Shown here: in pieces, positions 48,420-58,264 of the stretch
Position numbering within the stretch: the stretch's first letter is position 1
How the letters are laid out: each line of letters begins with the position of its first letter
From: Streptomyces iakyrus
GTDB taxonomy: Bacteria > Actinomycetota > Actinomycetes > Streptomycetales > Streptomycetaceae
DNA length: 64,000 nt
Assembly (NCBI RefSeq): GCF_000717055.1
Contig: NZ_JNXI01000027.1
Coordinates: forward strand, 286,882 to 350,881
Reading direction: 5' to 3'
Notes under the pieces: model-generated
What the model was told of the DNA's origin: nothing
Seen by the model: the letters and a program-made list of their open reading frames with translations, nothing else
Databases searched by the model: none
Position numbers and translations under genes: made by a program

Positions 48420-48426
48420 ATCGCGC
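48398..48426. promoter_or_regulatory. Perfect 11-bp inverted repeat covering a start codon
   Basis: GCGCGATATGA (48398-48408) and TCATATCGCGC (48416-48426) are perfect inverted copies with a 7-base spacer. The ATG of the beta-helix gene (48419-48417) is in the right arm. It could be an operator for a dimeric regulator or an mRNA hairpin that hides the start. Confidence 0.6.
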
Positions 48427-48507
48427 AGATTAGGGGTGAAAGGTCGCGAATCGGCGGCATGGGCCATCCGGCGGCGTGGCACCCGGGGCCTGGTGTGGCG
48501 ACGTGCC

Positions 48508-48760
48508 CTAGCCGAGGATCCCCCGGTCGTAGGCCACCGCCACGGCCGCCGCGCGGTCCTTGGCGCCGAACTTGGCGTAGAGGTGGGTGAGGTGGGTCTT
48601 CACGGTCGCATTCGACGGTGGTGGTCTTCCCGGCGCCGTTCGGGCCGAGGATCCCGAAGATCTCTCCTTCCTCGGCGTTGAAGGAGACACCGTCGACGGC
48701 GGGACGCCCGGCGTAGCTCTTGCGCAGGTCGGTGACTTCGATGACGGGTGCGGTCGGCAT
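48508..48760 (-). pseudogene. Deletion fusion: ABC ATPase N-terminus joined to LuxR C-terminus
   Basis: ATG 48760 opens VIEVTDLRKSYAGRPAVDGV then GEIFGILGPNGAGKTTTVE, the first 50 residues of a DrrA-type ABC transporter ATPase with a complete Walker A. At about 48608 that reading stops making sense. One frame over, the strand reads ATVKTHLTHLYAKFGAKDRA and ends AVAYDRGILG at 48508, the second half of a LuxR-type helix-turn-helix of a response regulator. Two different genes have been joined by a deletion, out of frame. No functional product is expected. Confidence 0.7.
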
Positions 48761-48945
48761 ACGGAGAGGGTCCCGGCGGGGCGGGGTCCGCCGCATCGGC
48801 CGTCGCGCTCGAACGGACATCGGCCGATCGGTTGATGCAGCCCTACGACCCGTCGAACACGCCCAGGTCGCAGGACCGGCGACCGGTCCGGGTCCGGCGG
48901 AAACTCGGTGGGCAGTGTCAGTGGCGATCCGTAGGCTCGCTGCTG

Positions 48946-51069
48946 ATGGCCACGACACCAGCCCCCGCCCAGGACCGTTCCGCCGTGCGTACCCTGCTGC
49001 GCCTGTGGCCGTACGTTCGGCCCGTGCGGGCGCGGCTGTTCGGTGCCGCGCTGGTCGCGATAGTCGCCTCCTGCGTGGGCCTGGTGATCCCGCTCGCCCT
49101 GAAGTGGATGGTCGACGGGCCGATCGCCGACCGGGACCCGGCGGGCGTGTGGCTCGGCGCGTTGTTCCTGCTGCTGCTCGGCTTCACGGAGGCCCTGCTG
49201 TTCGGGCTGCGGCGCTGGCTGGTGGCCCGGCCGCTCTCGCACGTCGAGGCGTCGATGCGGGCGGCTCTGTACCGGCACCTCCAGCGGCTGCCGGTGGCCT
49301 TCCACGACCGGTGGGCCTCGGGGCAGTTGCTGTCGCGGGGGACGACGGACCTGATGCTGCTGCGCATGTTCCTGGCGTTCCCGCTGACGTTCCTCCTGGT
49401 CAACGGGGTGACGATCCTCGTCGGCGTGATCATCATGCTGCTCCAGGACTGGACGCTGGGGCTGGTCATCCTCGGGCCCGCCGTCCCCGTCATGGCCACG
49501 TGCGTGATCTTCGAGCGGCGCTACGCGCAGCTGGCCCGGCGCGCCCAGGACCAGGTCGGCGACCTGACGACGGTCGTCGAGGAGAGTGTGCTCGGCATCC
49601 GCATCATCAAGGGCTTCGGCCGCCACCGGAGCCAGGAGCGGGCGTTCCGGGACCTGTCGAAGACGCTGCGCGGCACGGAACTGCGCAAGGCGCGGCTGCT
49701 GGCGACGATCTGGGGCGTCATCGTGACGCTGCCGGAGGTTGCGATCGGGGCGGCGCTGGTGGTCGGGGTCGTCCAGGTGGCCGACGGCGTTCTGTCGGCC
49801 GGGACGCTGGTGGCGTTCCTGTCGACGGCTCTGGCGCTGCGGTGGCCGGTGGAGTCGATCGGTTTCCTGCTGGCGATGAGCCAGGAGGCGGCGACGGCGA
49901 CCGAGCGGTACTTCGAGGTGATGGACACGGAGGAGGAGGGGGCGACGGGCGCCCAGGACCCAGGCTCGGGCTCCGCCCCGGGCTCCGGCTCCGATTGCGG
50001 CCTGGGCACAGCCCACGGCTCCGGCTCCGGCTCCGCCCCGGGCCCCGCCCCCGGCTCCGGTTCCGGCTCCGGTCCCGGCTCCGCCCAGGGCTCAGGCTCG
50101 GGCTCCGCCACGGGTTCCGCCCCGGGCTCCGGCTCCGGTTGCGGCCTGGGCACCGCCCACGGCTCCGGCTCCGGCTCCGCCCAGGGCTCAGGCTCGGGCT
50201 CCGCCTCCGGTTCCGGCCTGGGCTCTGGCTCCGCCCCGGGCCCCGGCTCCGTTCCCGGCCCCGGCACCCGCTCCGACTCGCCCTCCGGCACCGGTCCCCG
50301 CCTCGGCTCGGCGCCCGCCCAGGAGAAGGGACTCCGTTTCCACGACGCTCGCTTCCGCTACCCCGACGCGCCGCCTGACAGCCCGCCCGTCCTTCAGCAC
50401 ATCGACCTGCACATCCGTCCGGGCGAGTCCATGGCGCTGGTCGGTGCCACCGGCAGCGGGAAGACCACCCTCACCGCGCTCATCCCCCGCCTGTACGAGC
50501 TGACCTCGGGCCGTATCACCCTCGACGGCGTCGACATCACCGGCCTGTCCAGGGAGGCGCTGCGCGCCAAGGTCGCCGTGGCCTTCGAGGAGCCCACGCT
50601 GTTCTCCGCCTCGGTGGGCGACAACGTTCTCATGGGGGCGAAGGACACCGCCGGCCACGCCGACCTGGAGCGCGCGCTCGCCGTCGCCCAGGCGGGCTTC
50701 GTGCACTCCCTGCCCCAGGGGACGGACACCCCGGTGGGCGAGCAGGGCCTCAGCCTGTCCGGCGGTCAGCGCCAGCGCCTCGCGCTCGCCCGGGCCGTCG
50801 TCGCGCAACCGGATTTCCTGGTCCTGGACGACCCGCTGTCGGCCCTGGACGTGCACACCGAGGCCGCCGTGGAGGCCGCCCTGCGGCAGGTCCTCGCGGA
50901 CACCACCGCCCTGATCGTGGCGCACCGCCCCTCCACCGTGCTGCTCGCCGACCGCGTCGCGCTGCTGTCCGGCGGCCGGATCGCCGCGGTCGGCACCCAC
51001 CACGAACTGCTGCGCACGAACGCCGAGTACGCGCATCTGATGTCAGGGGAAGAGGAGGGCGCACGATGA
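48946..51069 (+). CDS. ABC exporter subunit 1 with degenerate ATP site and long Gly/Ser/Pro-rich linker
   Basis: 707 residues from ATG 48946 (weak ribosome binding site). Six membrane helices (residues 20-310; for example [20 protein letters not shown]) form a type IV exporter domain. A linker of about 120 Gly/Ser/Ala/Pro residues (338-460) follows, then the NBD: Walker [10 protein letters not shown] at 500-508, signature LSGGQ at 604-608, Walker [11 protein letters not shown] with D628 and D629. D629 replaces the catalytic Glu, marking the degenerate half of a heterodimer. Its start overlaps nothing, but its stop overlaps subunit 2 (ATGA). Substrate unknown, often a drug or lipid. Confidence 0.9.
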   Translation: MATTPAPAQDRSAVRTLLRLWPYVRPVRARLFGAALVAIVASCVGLVIPLALKWMVDGPIADRDPAGVWLGALFLLLLGFTEALLFGLRRWLVARPLSHVEASMRAALYRHLQRLPVAFHDRWASGQLLSRGTTDLMLLRMFLAFPLTFLLVNGVTILVGVIIMLLQDWTLGLVILGPAVPVMATCVIFERRYAQLARRAQDQVGDLTTVVEESVLGIRIIKGFGRHRSQERAFRDLSKTLRGTELRKARLLATIWGVIVTLPEVAIGAALVVGVVQVADGVLSAGTLVAFLSTALALRWPVESIGFLLAMSQEAATATERYFEVMDTEEEGATGAQDPGSGSAPGSGSDCGLGTAHGSGSGSAPGPAPGSGSGSGPGSAQGSGSGSATGSAPGSGSGCGLGTAHGSGSGSAQGSGSGSASGSGLGSGSAPGPGSVPGPGTRSDSPSGTGPRLGSAPAQEKGLRFHDARFRYPDAPPDSPPVLQHIDLHIRPGESMALVGATGSGKTTLTALIPRLYELTSGRITLDGVDITGLSREALRAKVAVAFEEPTLFSASVGDNVLMGAKDTAGHADLERALAVAQAGFVHSLPQGTDTPVGEQGLSLSGGQRQRLALARAVVAQPDFLVLDDPLSALDVHTEAAVEAALRQVLADTTALIVAHRPSTVLLADRVALLSGGRIAAVGTHHELLRTNAEYAHLMSGEEEGAR
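49957..50330 (+). repeat. Gly/Ser/Ala/Pro-coding tandem repeat tract inside the ABC exporter gene
   Basis: The linker region consists of GGCTCCGGCTCC-type units. A longer unit containing TGCGGCCTGGGCAC and then GCCCACGGCTCC occurs twice, near 49995 and near 50142, so the tract has grown by duplication of short and long units. It stays in frame throughout. Such a tract can change length by slippage. Confidence 0.85.
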
Positions 51070-52940
51070 CGGCGGCCACCGGCGCACCGGCCGGCAACAA
51101 GCCCGACGACCGGCCCGGCCGACAACCCGGCGACCGGCCCGCCGCCACCGGCGACCCCTTCGACCGGGACGTCCTGCCCACTCCGCCGGGCGCCACCGGA
51201 GCCCTGCTGCGCTCCCTGCTCGCCCCCCTGAAGGCCCGGGTCGCGGTCACCACGCTCCTGCTGCTGCTCCAGCAGGCGGTCGTCCAGGCGGGCCCGCTGC
51301 TCGTGGCGTACGCCATCGACCGTGCCGTACCTGCGTTCCGGGCCCAGGACCACGGGCCGCTGATCGCGGTGGGCGCCGGCTATCTGGGGTGCGCGCTGGC
51401 CGCGGGCGGGCTGCAGTTCGCGTTCGTCGCCGCCGCGGCCCGGGTCAGCCAGGACGTGCTGCTCGACCTGCGCGGCCGGATCTTCAGCCACGCGCAGGCA
51501 CTGAGCGTCGACTTCCACGAGCGCTACACCTCGGGCCGGCTCATCTCCCGCTCCACGGCCGACGTAGAGTCGCTGCGCGAGCTGCTGGACGAGGGTCTCC
51601 AGGAGCTCGTGACGGTCATCCTCTCCTTCGTCTACATCTCGGCGATGCTGCTCTGGCTCGACCTGGGTCTCGGGGGCGTGGCAGTGGCGTCCCTGGTGCC
51701 GCTGTACGCGCTCGTGCGGTGGTACCGGCGGCGGGCGGCCCGGGTGTACCGGGCGCGGTCGACGGCCATCGCGGCCGTCATCGTCAAGTTCGTCGAGACG
51801 ATGAACGGCATCCGGCCGGTGCGCGCCTTCCGCCGCGAGGCCGCCAACGACGCCGACTTCGGCGAGCTCAACCGGCGGCACGAACGGGTCAACGGCGACG
51901 CACTGCTGGAGATGGCCCGCTACGTCACCGGCTCCCGGCTGGTCGCCAACACGGCGGTCGCCTCGATCGTGCTGTGGGGGGCCTACCGGGTCGCGGACGG
52001 CACACTGGCCCTCGGCGTGCTGGCGGCCGCGGTCCTGTACCTGCGGCGGCTGTACGACCCCATCGACCGGCTCGGGATGTTCCTGAACTCCTACCAGTCG
52101 GCGGCGGCCTCGCTGGAGAAGATCGCCGGCCTGCTCGCCCAGACCCCGTCGGTCCCCGAGCCGGCCACTCCCCGCCGGCTCCCGCCGCTCGAAGGCGAGC
52201 ACCCCGGCCGCGAGGTGGTGTTCGACGGCGTCCGCTTCGGCTACCGCACCGGCGGCGAGGTGCTGCCCGCGTTCGACCTCACCCTCCCGGCCGGGCAGAC
52301 GGTCGCGGTCGTGGGCTCCACGGGCGCCGGAAAGTCGACTCTGGCCAAGCTGCTTGCCCGGTTCTACGACCCCTCCGGCGGCCGGGTGCTGCTGGACGGC
52401 GTCGACCTGCGCGACCTCGCCGTGCCCGAACTGCGGCGCGGGGTGGTCATGGTGACGCAGGAGGCGTTCCTGTTCTCCGGCACGGTCGCCGACAACATCG
52501 CGATCGGCCGCCCGGACGCCACCCGTGAGGAGATCGAGCAGGCCGCCAAGGAGATCGGCGCGCACGACTTCATCAGCGGCCTGCCCGACGGCTACGACAC
52601 CGACGTACGCAAGCGGGGCGGCCGCATCTCCGCCGGGCAGCGGCAACTGGTGGCGTTCGCCCGGGCGTTGCTGGCCGACCCGGCGGTGCTGATCCTCGAC
52701 GAGGCGACCAGCTCGCTGGACGTCCCCGGCGAGCGTGCGGTGCAGCGGGCCATGGCGACAGTGCTGAAGGGCCGTACGGCGGTGGTCATCGCGCACCGGC
52801 TGTCGACCGTCGAGATCGCGGACCGGGTGCTGGTGATGGAGCACGGCCGGATCGTCGAGGACGGCGAACCGTCCGAACTCATCGCGGGCACGGGCAGATT
52901 CGCGGAACTGCACCGGGCCTGGCGGGACAGTCTGGCGTAA
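51066..52940 (+). CDS. ABC exporter subunit 2, canonical ATP site
   Basis: 624 residues, ATG 51066 in an ATGA overlap with subunit 1. It has an N-terminal polar stretch, six membrane helices and the NBD: Walker A GSTGAGKS (417-424), signature RISAGQRQ (ISAGQ 521-525), Walker B VLILDEATSSLD with D545 and catalytic E546. The signature has Ala where Gly is usual. With subunit 1 it would form one active site (this E546 with the partner's LSGGQ) and one degenerate site (D629 with ISAGQ), like TM287/288. It is followed 21 bases later by the broken third exporter. Confidence 0.92.
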   Translation: MTAATGAPAGNKPDDRPGRQPGDRPAATGDPFDRDVLPTPPGATGALLRSLLAPLKARVAVTTLLLLLQQAVVQAGPLLVAYAIDRAVPAFRAQDHGPLIAVGAGYLGCALAAGGLQFAFVAAAARVSQDVLLDLRGRIFSHAQALSVDFHERYTSGRLISRSTADVESLRELLDEGLQELVTVILSFVYISAMLLWLDLGLGGVAVASLVPLYALVRWYRRRAARVYRARSTAIAAVIVKFVETMNGIRPVRAFRREAANDADFGELNRRHERVNGDALLEMARYVTGSRLVANTAVASIVLWGAYRVADGTLALGVLAAAVLYLRRLYDPIDRLGMFLNSYQSAAASLEKIAGLLAQTPSVPEPATPRRLPPLEGEHPGREVVFDGVRFGYRTGGEVLPAFDLTLPAGQTVAVVGSTGAGKSTLAKLLARFYDPSGGRVLLDGVDLRDLAVPELRRGVVMVTQEAFLFSGTVADNIAIGRPDATREEIEQAAKEIGAHDFISGLPDGYDTDVRKRGGRISAGQRQLVAFARALLADPAVLILDEATSSLDVPGERAVQRAMATVLKGRTAVVIAHRLSTVEIADRVLVMEHGRIVEDGEPSELIAGTGRFAELHRAWRDSLA

Positions 52941-52961
52941 CGGCGGCGGGAGGGCGGGCGG

Positions 52962-54128
52962 ATGATCGACGGGTACGAGGACCCCGGCACGCCCGACCGC
53001 CGTGGCGGCGCCCGCTTCCTGTGGTGGCTGGTCACCCGGCAGCCCGGCCGGTGCGCCGCCGGGGCGATGTTCGGCAGCGTGTGGATGGTGCTGCTGGCGG
53101 CGACGCCGTACCTGATGTCCCGGGCGATCGACGAGGGCCCCGGCGACATGGGCGCCGTGGCCGCCTGGAGCGGGGCGCTGCTCGCGGTGGGCGTGTTCAA
53201 CGCCTGGCTCGGCACCGTGCGGCACCGCACATGACCCGCGTCCGGCTGGACGCCAACTTCCGCACGGTGAAGGTCGTCGTCGGGCAGGCGGTGCGGCTCG
53301 GTGCGTCGCTGTCGCGGCAGATGGGTGCCGGGGAGGTCGTCACGATCGGCGTGGGTGACGTGCAGACGATCAGCCAGTCCCTGACGGTCGTCGGTCCCGG
53401 CGTCGGGGCGGTCGTCGCCTACCTGGTGATCGCGGTCATGCTCGTGTCGATCTCCCCGGCCATCGCCGTGGTGGTGCTGCTCGGCATCCCGGTCATCGTG
53501 CTGCTCGTCGGCCCGCTGCTCGGCCGGCTGCAGGGCTCCGAGACCGAGTACCGCGAGCGGCAAGGCGTCCTGACCGCACGGATCGGCGACCTGGCGGGCG
53601 GCCTGCGGGTCCTCGGCGGACTGGGCGGGAAGGGCCTGGTGGCGGACGCCTTCCGCCGTGACTCACAGCGCTGCGCGAGCAGGGCTACCGCGTGGGCGCG
53701 GTGACCAGCTGCTGGCCGTGGTCGGCGCCGACGCGTGGGTGCGGGTGCTTCCGCGGGGGCTGGACACCCCGCTGGGCGAGGGCGGTTGCCGTGCCGACGG
53801 CCCGCAGGCCCAGCAACTCGCCCTGGCACGGGTGGTGCTGGGCGATCCGCACACCCTGATCCTGGACGAGGCGACCGCGCTGCTCGACCCGACGACCGCC
53901 CGGCACACCGAACGCGCCCTGGCCGCCGTTCTCCGGGGACGTACCGTCATCGCCGTCGCCCACCGGCTGCACACGGCGCACGACGCCGACCGGGTGGCCG
54001 TGATGGAGGACGGGCTGCTGACCGAACTGGGCACGCACGACGAGCTGGTGGCGGCCGGCGGAGCCTACGCGGCACTGTGGCACTCCTGGCACGGCGACCT
54101 GCCCGACGGCGGCAAAGCGTCCGTATAG
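52962..54128 (+). pseudogene. Broken third ABC exporter gene
   Basis: ATG 52962 begins an exporter domain (RFLWWLVTRQPGRCAAGAMF) that breaks near 53230. The next frame gives the middle (SLSRQMGAGEVVTIGVGDVQ, then AIAVVVLLGIPVIVLLVGPL) to about 53660. After a further shift only the end of an NBD remains: LALARVVLGDPHTLILDEAT, then the H-loop AVAHRLHT. The Walker A, the second half of the membrane domain and most of the signature (now GCRADGPQAQQ) are missing. Two frameshifts and an internal deletion make it dead. Confidence 0.8.
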
Positions 54129-54295
54129 CGAACATGAACTTCCGGACAACGAACCGTTTCCGGCCATAGTTTTGACGCGGTCCTGACAGCAAGCGCACTC
54201 CCCTGCGACGCTTCCCACGACTGCTCCACAGGAACCCCACAGCAACACCTCCACCTCCCCAGGCCGGGCGACCCCCGGTCCCGCAGAAGGAGTCA

Positions 54296-56359
54296 GTGTT
54301 GAGAAGCAGTTCCTCGCGAAGAGGCACCTCCCACAGACGCACTCCCCACACCCCCCGCCGCACCGCGGCCGTGGCCCTCGCCGGCGTCGCCGCGCTGATC
54401 GCCGCCGCCGTCCAGGGCGGCACCGCCGTCGCAGCCCCGGAGAAGGCACCGTCGGCCGCGAGTAAGGCGAAGCCGGGATCCGAGTCGGTCAGGCTCACCC
54501 CCGCCCAGCGCGCCGCGCTGATCCGCGAGGCCGACGCCGCCAAGGCGGAGACCGCGAAGGACCTGGGCCTCGGCGCCAAGGAGAAGCTGGTCGTCCGCGA
54601 CGTCCTCAAGGACCGCGACGGCACCGTGCACACGCGCTACGAGCGCACCTATGACGGCCTGCCGGTCCTCGGCGGCGACCTGGTCGTCGAGAGCACGAAG
54701 GCGGACGCCACCGCGGCCGTCGTGAAGGCCACCCGCGCCGCCATCAAGCCGGCGACGACGAAGACCGCGGTGTCCGTCGCGAAGGCCCGGCAGCAGGCCC
54801 TGAAGGCCGGCGAGGCCGACGAGGCCAAGGACGCCGGCATCAACCGCGCGCCCCGCAAGGTGATCTGGGCCGCGAACGGCAAGCCGGCCGTGGCCTACGA
54901 GACGGTCGTCGGCGGCTTCCAGCACGACGGCACCCCGCAGGAACTGCACGTCGTCACCGACGCCACCACCGGCGAGAATTTGTTCGAGTGGGAGGCGATC
55001 GAGACCGGCACCGGCAACACGGTGTACTCCGGCACGGTCGACCTCACCACCACCCAGTCCGGGTCGACGTACAACCTCACCGACGGCGCCCGCGGCAACC
55101 ACAAGACGTACAACCTCAACCGCGGCACCTCCGGCACCGGCACCCTGTTCTCCGGCCCGGACGACGTCTGGGGCAACGGCACCCCCTCCAACCTGGAGTC
55201 CGCGGGCGCCGACGCGCACTACGGCGCCGCTCTGACCTGGGACTACTACAAGAACGTGCACGGACGCTCGGGCATCAAGGGCGACGGCGTCGGGGCCTAC
55301 TCCCGGGTCCACTACGGCAACAACTACGTCAACGCCTTCTGGTCGGACAGCTGCTTCTGCATGACCTACGGCGACGGCTCGGGCAACGCGAACCCGCTGA
55401 CGTCGATCGACGTGGCCGCGCACGAGATGACCCACGGGCTCACCTCGAACACCGCCGGCCTCAACTACAGCGGCGAGTCCGGCGGCCTGAACGAGGCGAC
55501 CTCGGACATCTTCGGCTCGACGGTCGAGTTCTACGCGAACAACTCATCCGACGTCGGTGACTACCTCATCGGCGAGGAGATCAACATCAACGGCGACGGC
55601 ACGCCGCTGCGCTACATGGACAAGCCGAGCAAGGACGGCGCGTCCAAGGACAGCTGGTACTCGGGCATCGGCTCGATCGACGTGCACTACTCGTCCGGCC
55701 CGGCGAACCACTTCTTCTACCTGCTGAGCGAGGGCAGCGGCACCAAGACCATCAACGGTGTCACGTACAACTCGTCCACCTCGGACGGCCTTCCGGTCAC
55801 CGGCATCGGCCGGGACAAGGCGGAGAAGATCTGGTTCCGCGCGCTCACCACGAAGTTCACCTCGACCACCAACTACGCGGGCGCCCGCACCGGCACCCTC
55901 GCGGCCACCGGTGAGCTGTACGGCACCGACAGCGCCGAGTACAAGGCGGTCCAGCACGCTTGGGCGGGCATCAACGTCGGCACCCGGCCCGGCGACGGGG
56001 GCGGCGGCGGCACGTCCTTCGAGAACACCGCCGACGTGGCGATCCCGGACCGGGGCGCGGCGGTCACCTCCTCGGTCACCGTCTCCGGCCGGACCGGCAA
56101 CGCGCCGTCCAACCTCCAGGTCGCGGTGGACATCGTCCACACGTACATCGGTGACCTCAAGGTGGATCTGCTCGCCCCCGACGGCACGGCGTACACGCTG
56201 AAGGGCTACGGCACCGGCGGAAGCGCGGACAACCTGAACACCACCTACACGGTGAACGCCTCCTCCGAGGTGGCCAACGGCGTCTGGAAGCTGCGGGTCC
56301 AGGACAACGCGGCCGTCGACACCGGCTACATCAACAGCTGGAAGCTGACGTTCCCGTAG
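54296..56359 (+). CDS. M4-family neutral metalloprotease with C-terminal P-domain
   Basis: 687 residues. GTG 54296 is given as start, but TTG 54299 is 6 bases after AAGGAG and may be the true one. A signal peptide (Arg-rich, then AVALAGVAALIAAAVQGG) is followed by an FTP/PepSY propeptide and the thermolysin-like domain: H376-E-M-T-H380 in VAAHEMTHG and third ligand E400 in GGLNEATSD. A Cys pair lies in SCFCMTYGDGSGN. A P/Homo-B domain of about 105 residues (VAIPDRGAAVTSSVTVSG to WKLTFP) ends the protein. It is secreted and self-processing. The paralogue downstream lacks the P-domain. Confidence 0.94.
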   Translation: MLRSSSSRRGTSHRRTPHTPRRTAAVALAGVAALIAAAVQGGTAVAAPEKAPSAASKAKPGSESVRLTPAQRAALIREADAAKAETAKDLGLGAKEKLVVRDVLKDRDGTVHTRYERTYDGLPVLGGDLVVESTKADATAAVVKATRAAIKPATTKTAVSVAKARQQALKAGEADEAKDAGINRAPRKVIWAANGKPAVAYETVVGGFQHDGTPQELHVVTDATTGENLFEWEAIETGTGNTVYSGTVDLTTTQSGSTYNLTDGARGNHKTYNLNRGTSGTGTLFSGPDDVWGNGTPSNLESAGADAHYGAALTWDYYKNVHGRSGIKGDGVGAYSRVHYGNNYVNAFWSDSCFCMTYGDGSGNANPLTSIDVAAHEMTHGLTSNTAGLNYSGESGGLNEATSDIFGSTVEFYANNSSDVGDYLIGEEININGDGTPLRYMDKPSKDGASKDSWYSGIGSIDVHYSSGPANHFFYLLSEGSGTKTINGVTYNSSTSDGLPVTGIGRDKAEKIWFRALTTKFTSTTNYAGARTGTLAATGELYGTDSAEYKAVQHAWAGINVGTRPGDGGGGGTSFENTADVAIPDRGAAVTSSVTVSGRTGNAPSNLQVAVDIVHTYIGDLKVDLLAPDGTAYTLKGYGTGGSADNLNTTYTVNASSEVANGVWKLRVQDNAAVDTGYINSWKLTFP

Positions 56360-56419
56360 ACCGCAGGCGCTGTAGGCCCTTAGGCCCGTGCGGCACACGC
56401 CCGTAGGCCTCCCAAGTCA

Positions 56420-56462
56420 GGGCGTCGCCCCGGTGGGTTCGAATCCCCCGGGGCGGCGTCCG
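56420..56462. terminator. Imperfect hairpin with a tRNA T-arm-like loop between the two proteases
   Basis: Arms 56420-56434 and 56448-56462 pair with two or three mismatches and enclose GGTTCGAATCC (56436-56446), which equals the universal T-arm/B-box consensus of tRNA genes. As the hairpin follows the first protease gene it may just be a terminator, but a tRNA 3' fragment is also possible. No full cloverleaf was found around it. Confidence 0.45.
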
Positions 56463-56601
56463 TTTCACGTTCCCTCGCGTCCATCCCGCCATCGAATTCC
56501 GGCCAACATCACACCCACTCCTGACATGTACGCGTCCCAAGTGCCACTCTTCCCCCACGCCGCACAGCACCCCAGCACTTCCCCCACACCTAGGAGCTCG
56601 T

Positions 56602-58248
56602 GTGACCTCCCCTCTCTACGCGCGTCACAAGCGCGCCACGCTGGCCATCGCCACCGCTGTCGCCGCCGGCGCCCTGCTCACCACCGGCCTGACCCCCGGC
56701 AGCAGCGTCGCCGCCGACTCCGCGAGCAAGCCGGCGCTCGCCGCCGCCCCCGTCCTGCTCTCCGCGCCCGCCCGCACCGCGCTCATCCAGGAGCAGCAGG
56801 CGGACGCCACGCGGACCGCGGACGAGATAGGCCTCGGCGCCCAGGAGGAACTCGTCGTCAAGGACGTCGTGAAGGACGCCGACGGCACGGTCCACACCCG
56901 CTACGAGCGCACCTACGCCGGTCTGCCGGTCCTCGGCGGCGACCTCGTCGTGCACGAGTCGAAGTCCGGCAAGGCCCAGGGCGTCACCAGAGCCACGAAG
57001 GCCACGCTCAAGGTCGCCACGCTCAAGCCGGCCGTCACCGCCGCCAAGGCGGAGAAGCAGGCCGTGACCCTCGCCAAGGCGGCCGGCTCGGAGAAGACCG
57101 AGGCGAACTCCGCGCCCCGCAAGGTGATCTGGGCGGCCGACGGCAAGCCCGTCCTCGCCTACGAGACGGTCGTCGGCGGCCTCCAGGAGGACGGCACCCC
57201 GAACGAACTCCACGTCGTCACCGACGCCGCCAGCGGCAAGAAGCTGTACGAGTACCAGGCCATCGAGACCGGCACCGGCACCACCACGTACAGCGGCAAG
57301 GTCGACCTCACCACCACCAAGTCCGGGTCGACGTACAACCTGACCGACGGCACGCGCGGCGGCCACAAGACGTACAACCTCAACCGCGGCACCTCCGGCA
57401 CCGGCACGCTCTTCTCCGGCCCGGACGACGTCTGGGGCACCGGCAGCCCGTCCAACGCGGAGACGGCCGCCGCCGACGCCCACTACGGCGCCCAGGTCAC
57501 CTGGGACTTCTACAAGAGCACTTTCGGCCGCAGCGGCATCCGCAACGACGGCAAGGCCGCCTACTCGCGCGTCCACTACGGCAACAACTACGTCAACGCC
57601 TTCTGGTCGGACAGCTGCTTCTGCATGACCTACGGCGACGGCTCGGGCAACACCCACCCGCTCACCTCGCTCGACGTGGCCGCGCACGAGATGAGCCACG
57701 GTCTGACGTCGGCCACGGCGGGCCTCAACTACAGCGGCGAGTCGGGCGGGCTGAACGAGGCCACCTCCGACATCTTCGGCGCGGGCGCCGAGTTCTTCGC
57801 CAACAACTCCTCCGACGTCGGTGACTACCTCATCGGCGAGGAGATCGACATCAACGGCGACGGCAGCCCGCTGCGCCACATGGACAAGCCCAGCAAGGAC
57901 GGCTCCTCCAAGGACAGCTGGTCCTCAAGCCTCGGCGGCCTCGACGTCCACTACTCCTCGGGCCCCGCCAACCACTTCTTCTACCTGCTGTCCGAGGGCA
58001 GCGGGAAGAAGACGATCAACGGCGTGGCGTACGACTCGCCGACGTCCAACGGCTCCACGGTCACCGGCATCGGCCGGACCAAGGCGCTGCAGATCTGGTA
58101 CAAGGCGCTGACGACGTACATGACGTCGACGACCAAGTACGCCGCCGCCCGCACGGCGACGCTGAACGCTGCCTCGGCCCTGTACGGCGCGAGCAGCACC
58201 GAGTACAAGGCGGTCGCGTCCGCCTGGTCCGCCGTGAACGTCGGCTGA
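56602..58248 (+). CDS. M4-family neutral metalloprotease, tandem paralogue
   Basis: 548 residues; GTG 56602 with AGGAG 5 bases upstream. The N-terminal SPLYARHKRATLAIATAVAA is a signal peptide, then an FTP/PepSY propeptide and the thermolysin-like domain with H362-E-M-S-H366, third ligand E386 (GGLNEATSD) and the same SCFCMTYGDG stretch. The protein stops after WSAVNVG, without a P-domain. It is very similar to the upstream protease over the catalytic domain, so a tandem duplication is clear. It is secreted, zinc-dependent and probably broad in specificity; a hairpin terminator follows. Confidence 0.95.
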   Translation: MTSPLYARHKRATLAIATAVAAGALLTTGLTPGSSVAADSASKPALAAAPVLLSAPARTALIQEQQADATRTADEIGLGAQEELVVKDVVKDADGTVHTRYERTYAGLPVLGGDLVVHESKSGKAQGVTRATKATLKVATLKPAVTAAKAEKQAVTLAKAAGSEKTEANSAPRKVIWAADGKPVLAYETVVGGLQEDGTPNELHVVTDAASGKKLYEYQAIETGTGTTTYSGKVDLTTTKSGSTYNLTDGTRGGHKTYNLNRGTSGTGTLFSGPDDVWGTGSPSNAETAAADAHYGAQVTWDFYKSTFGRSGIRNDGKAAYSRVHYGNNYVNAFWSDSCFCMTYGDGSGNTHPLTSLDVAAHEMSHGLTSATAGLNYSGESGGLNEATSDIFGAGAEFFANNSSDVGDYLIGEEIDINGDGSPLRHMDKPSKDGSSKDSWSSSLGGLDVHYSSGPANHFFYLLSEGSGKKTINGVAYDSPTSNGSTVTGIGRTKALQIWYKALTTYMTSTTKYAAARTATLNAASALYGASSTEYKAVASAWSAVNVG

Positions 58249-58264
58249 CCGAAGCGCGACCACG

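Noticed and set aside
49957..50330. Repeats resembling a CRISPR or minisatellite array
   Set aside because: The repeats are short, continuous and in frame in an ABC exporter gene, without unique spacers; they code for a Gly/Ser linker.
56380..56470. Complete tRNA gene
   Set aside because: Only a T-arm-like segment is present; no acceptor, D arm or anticodon arm can be paired upstream.
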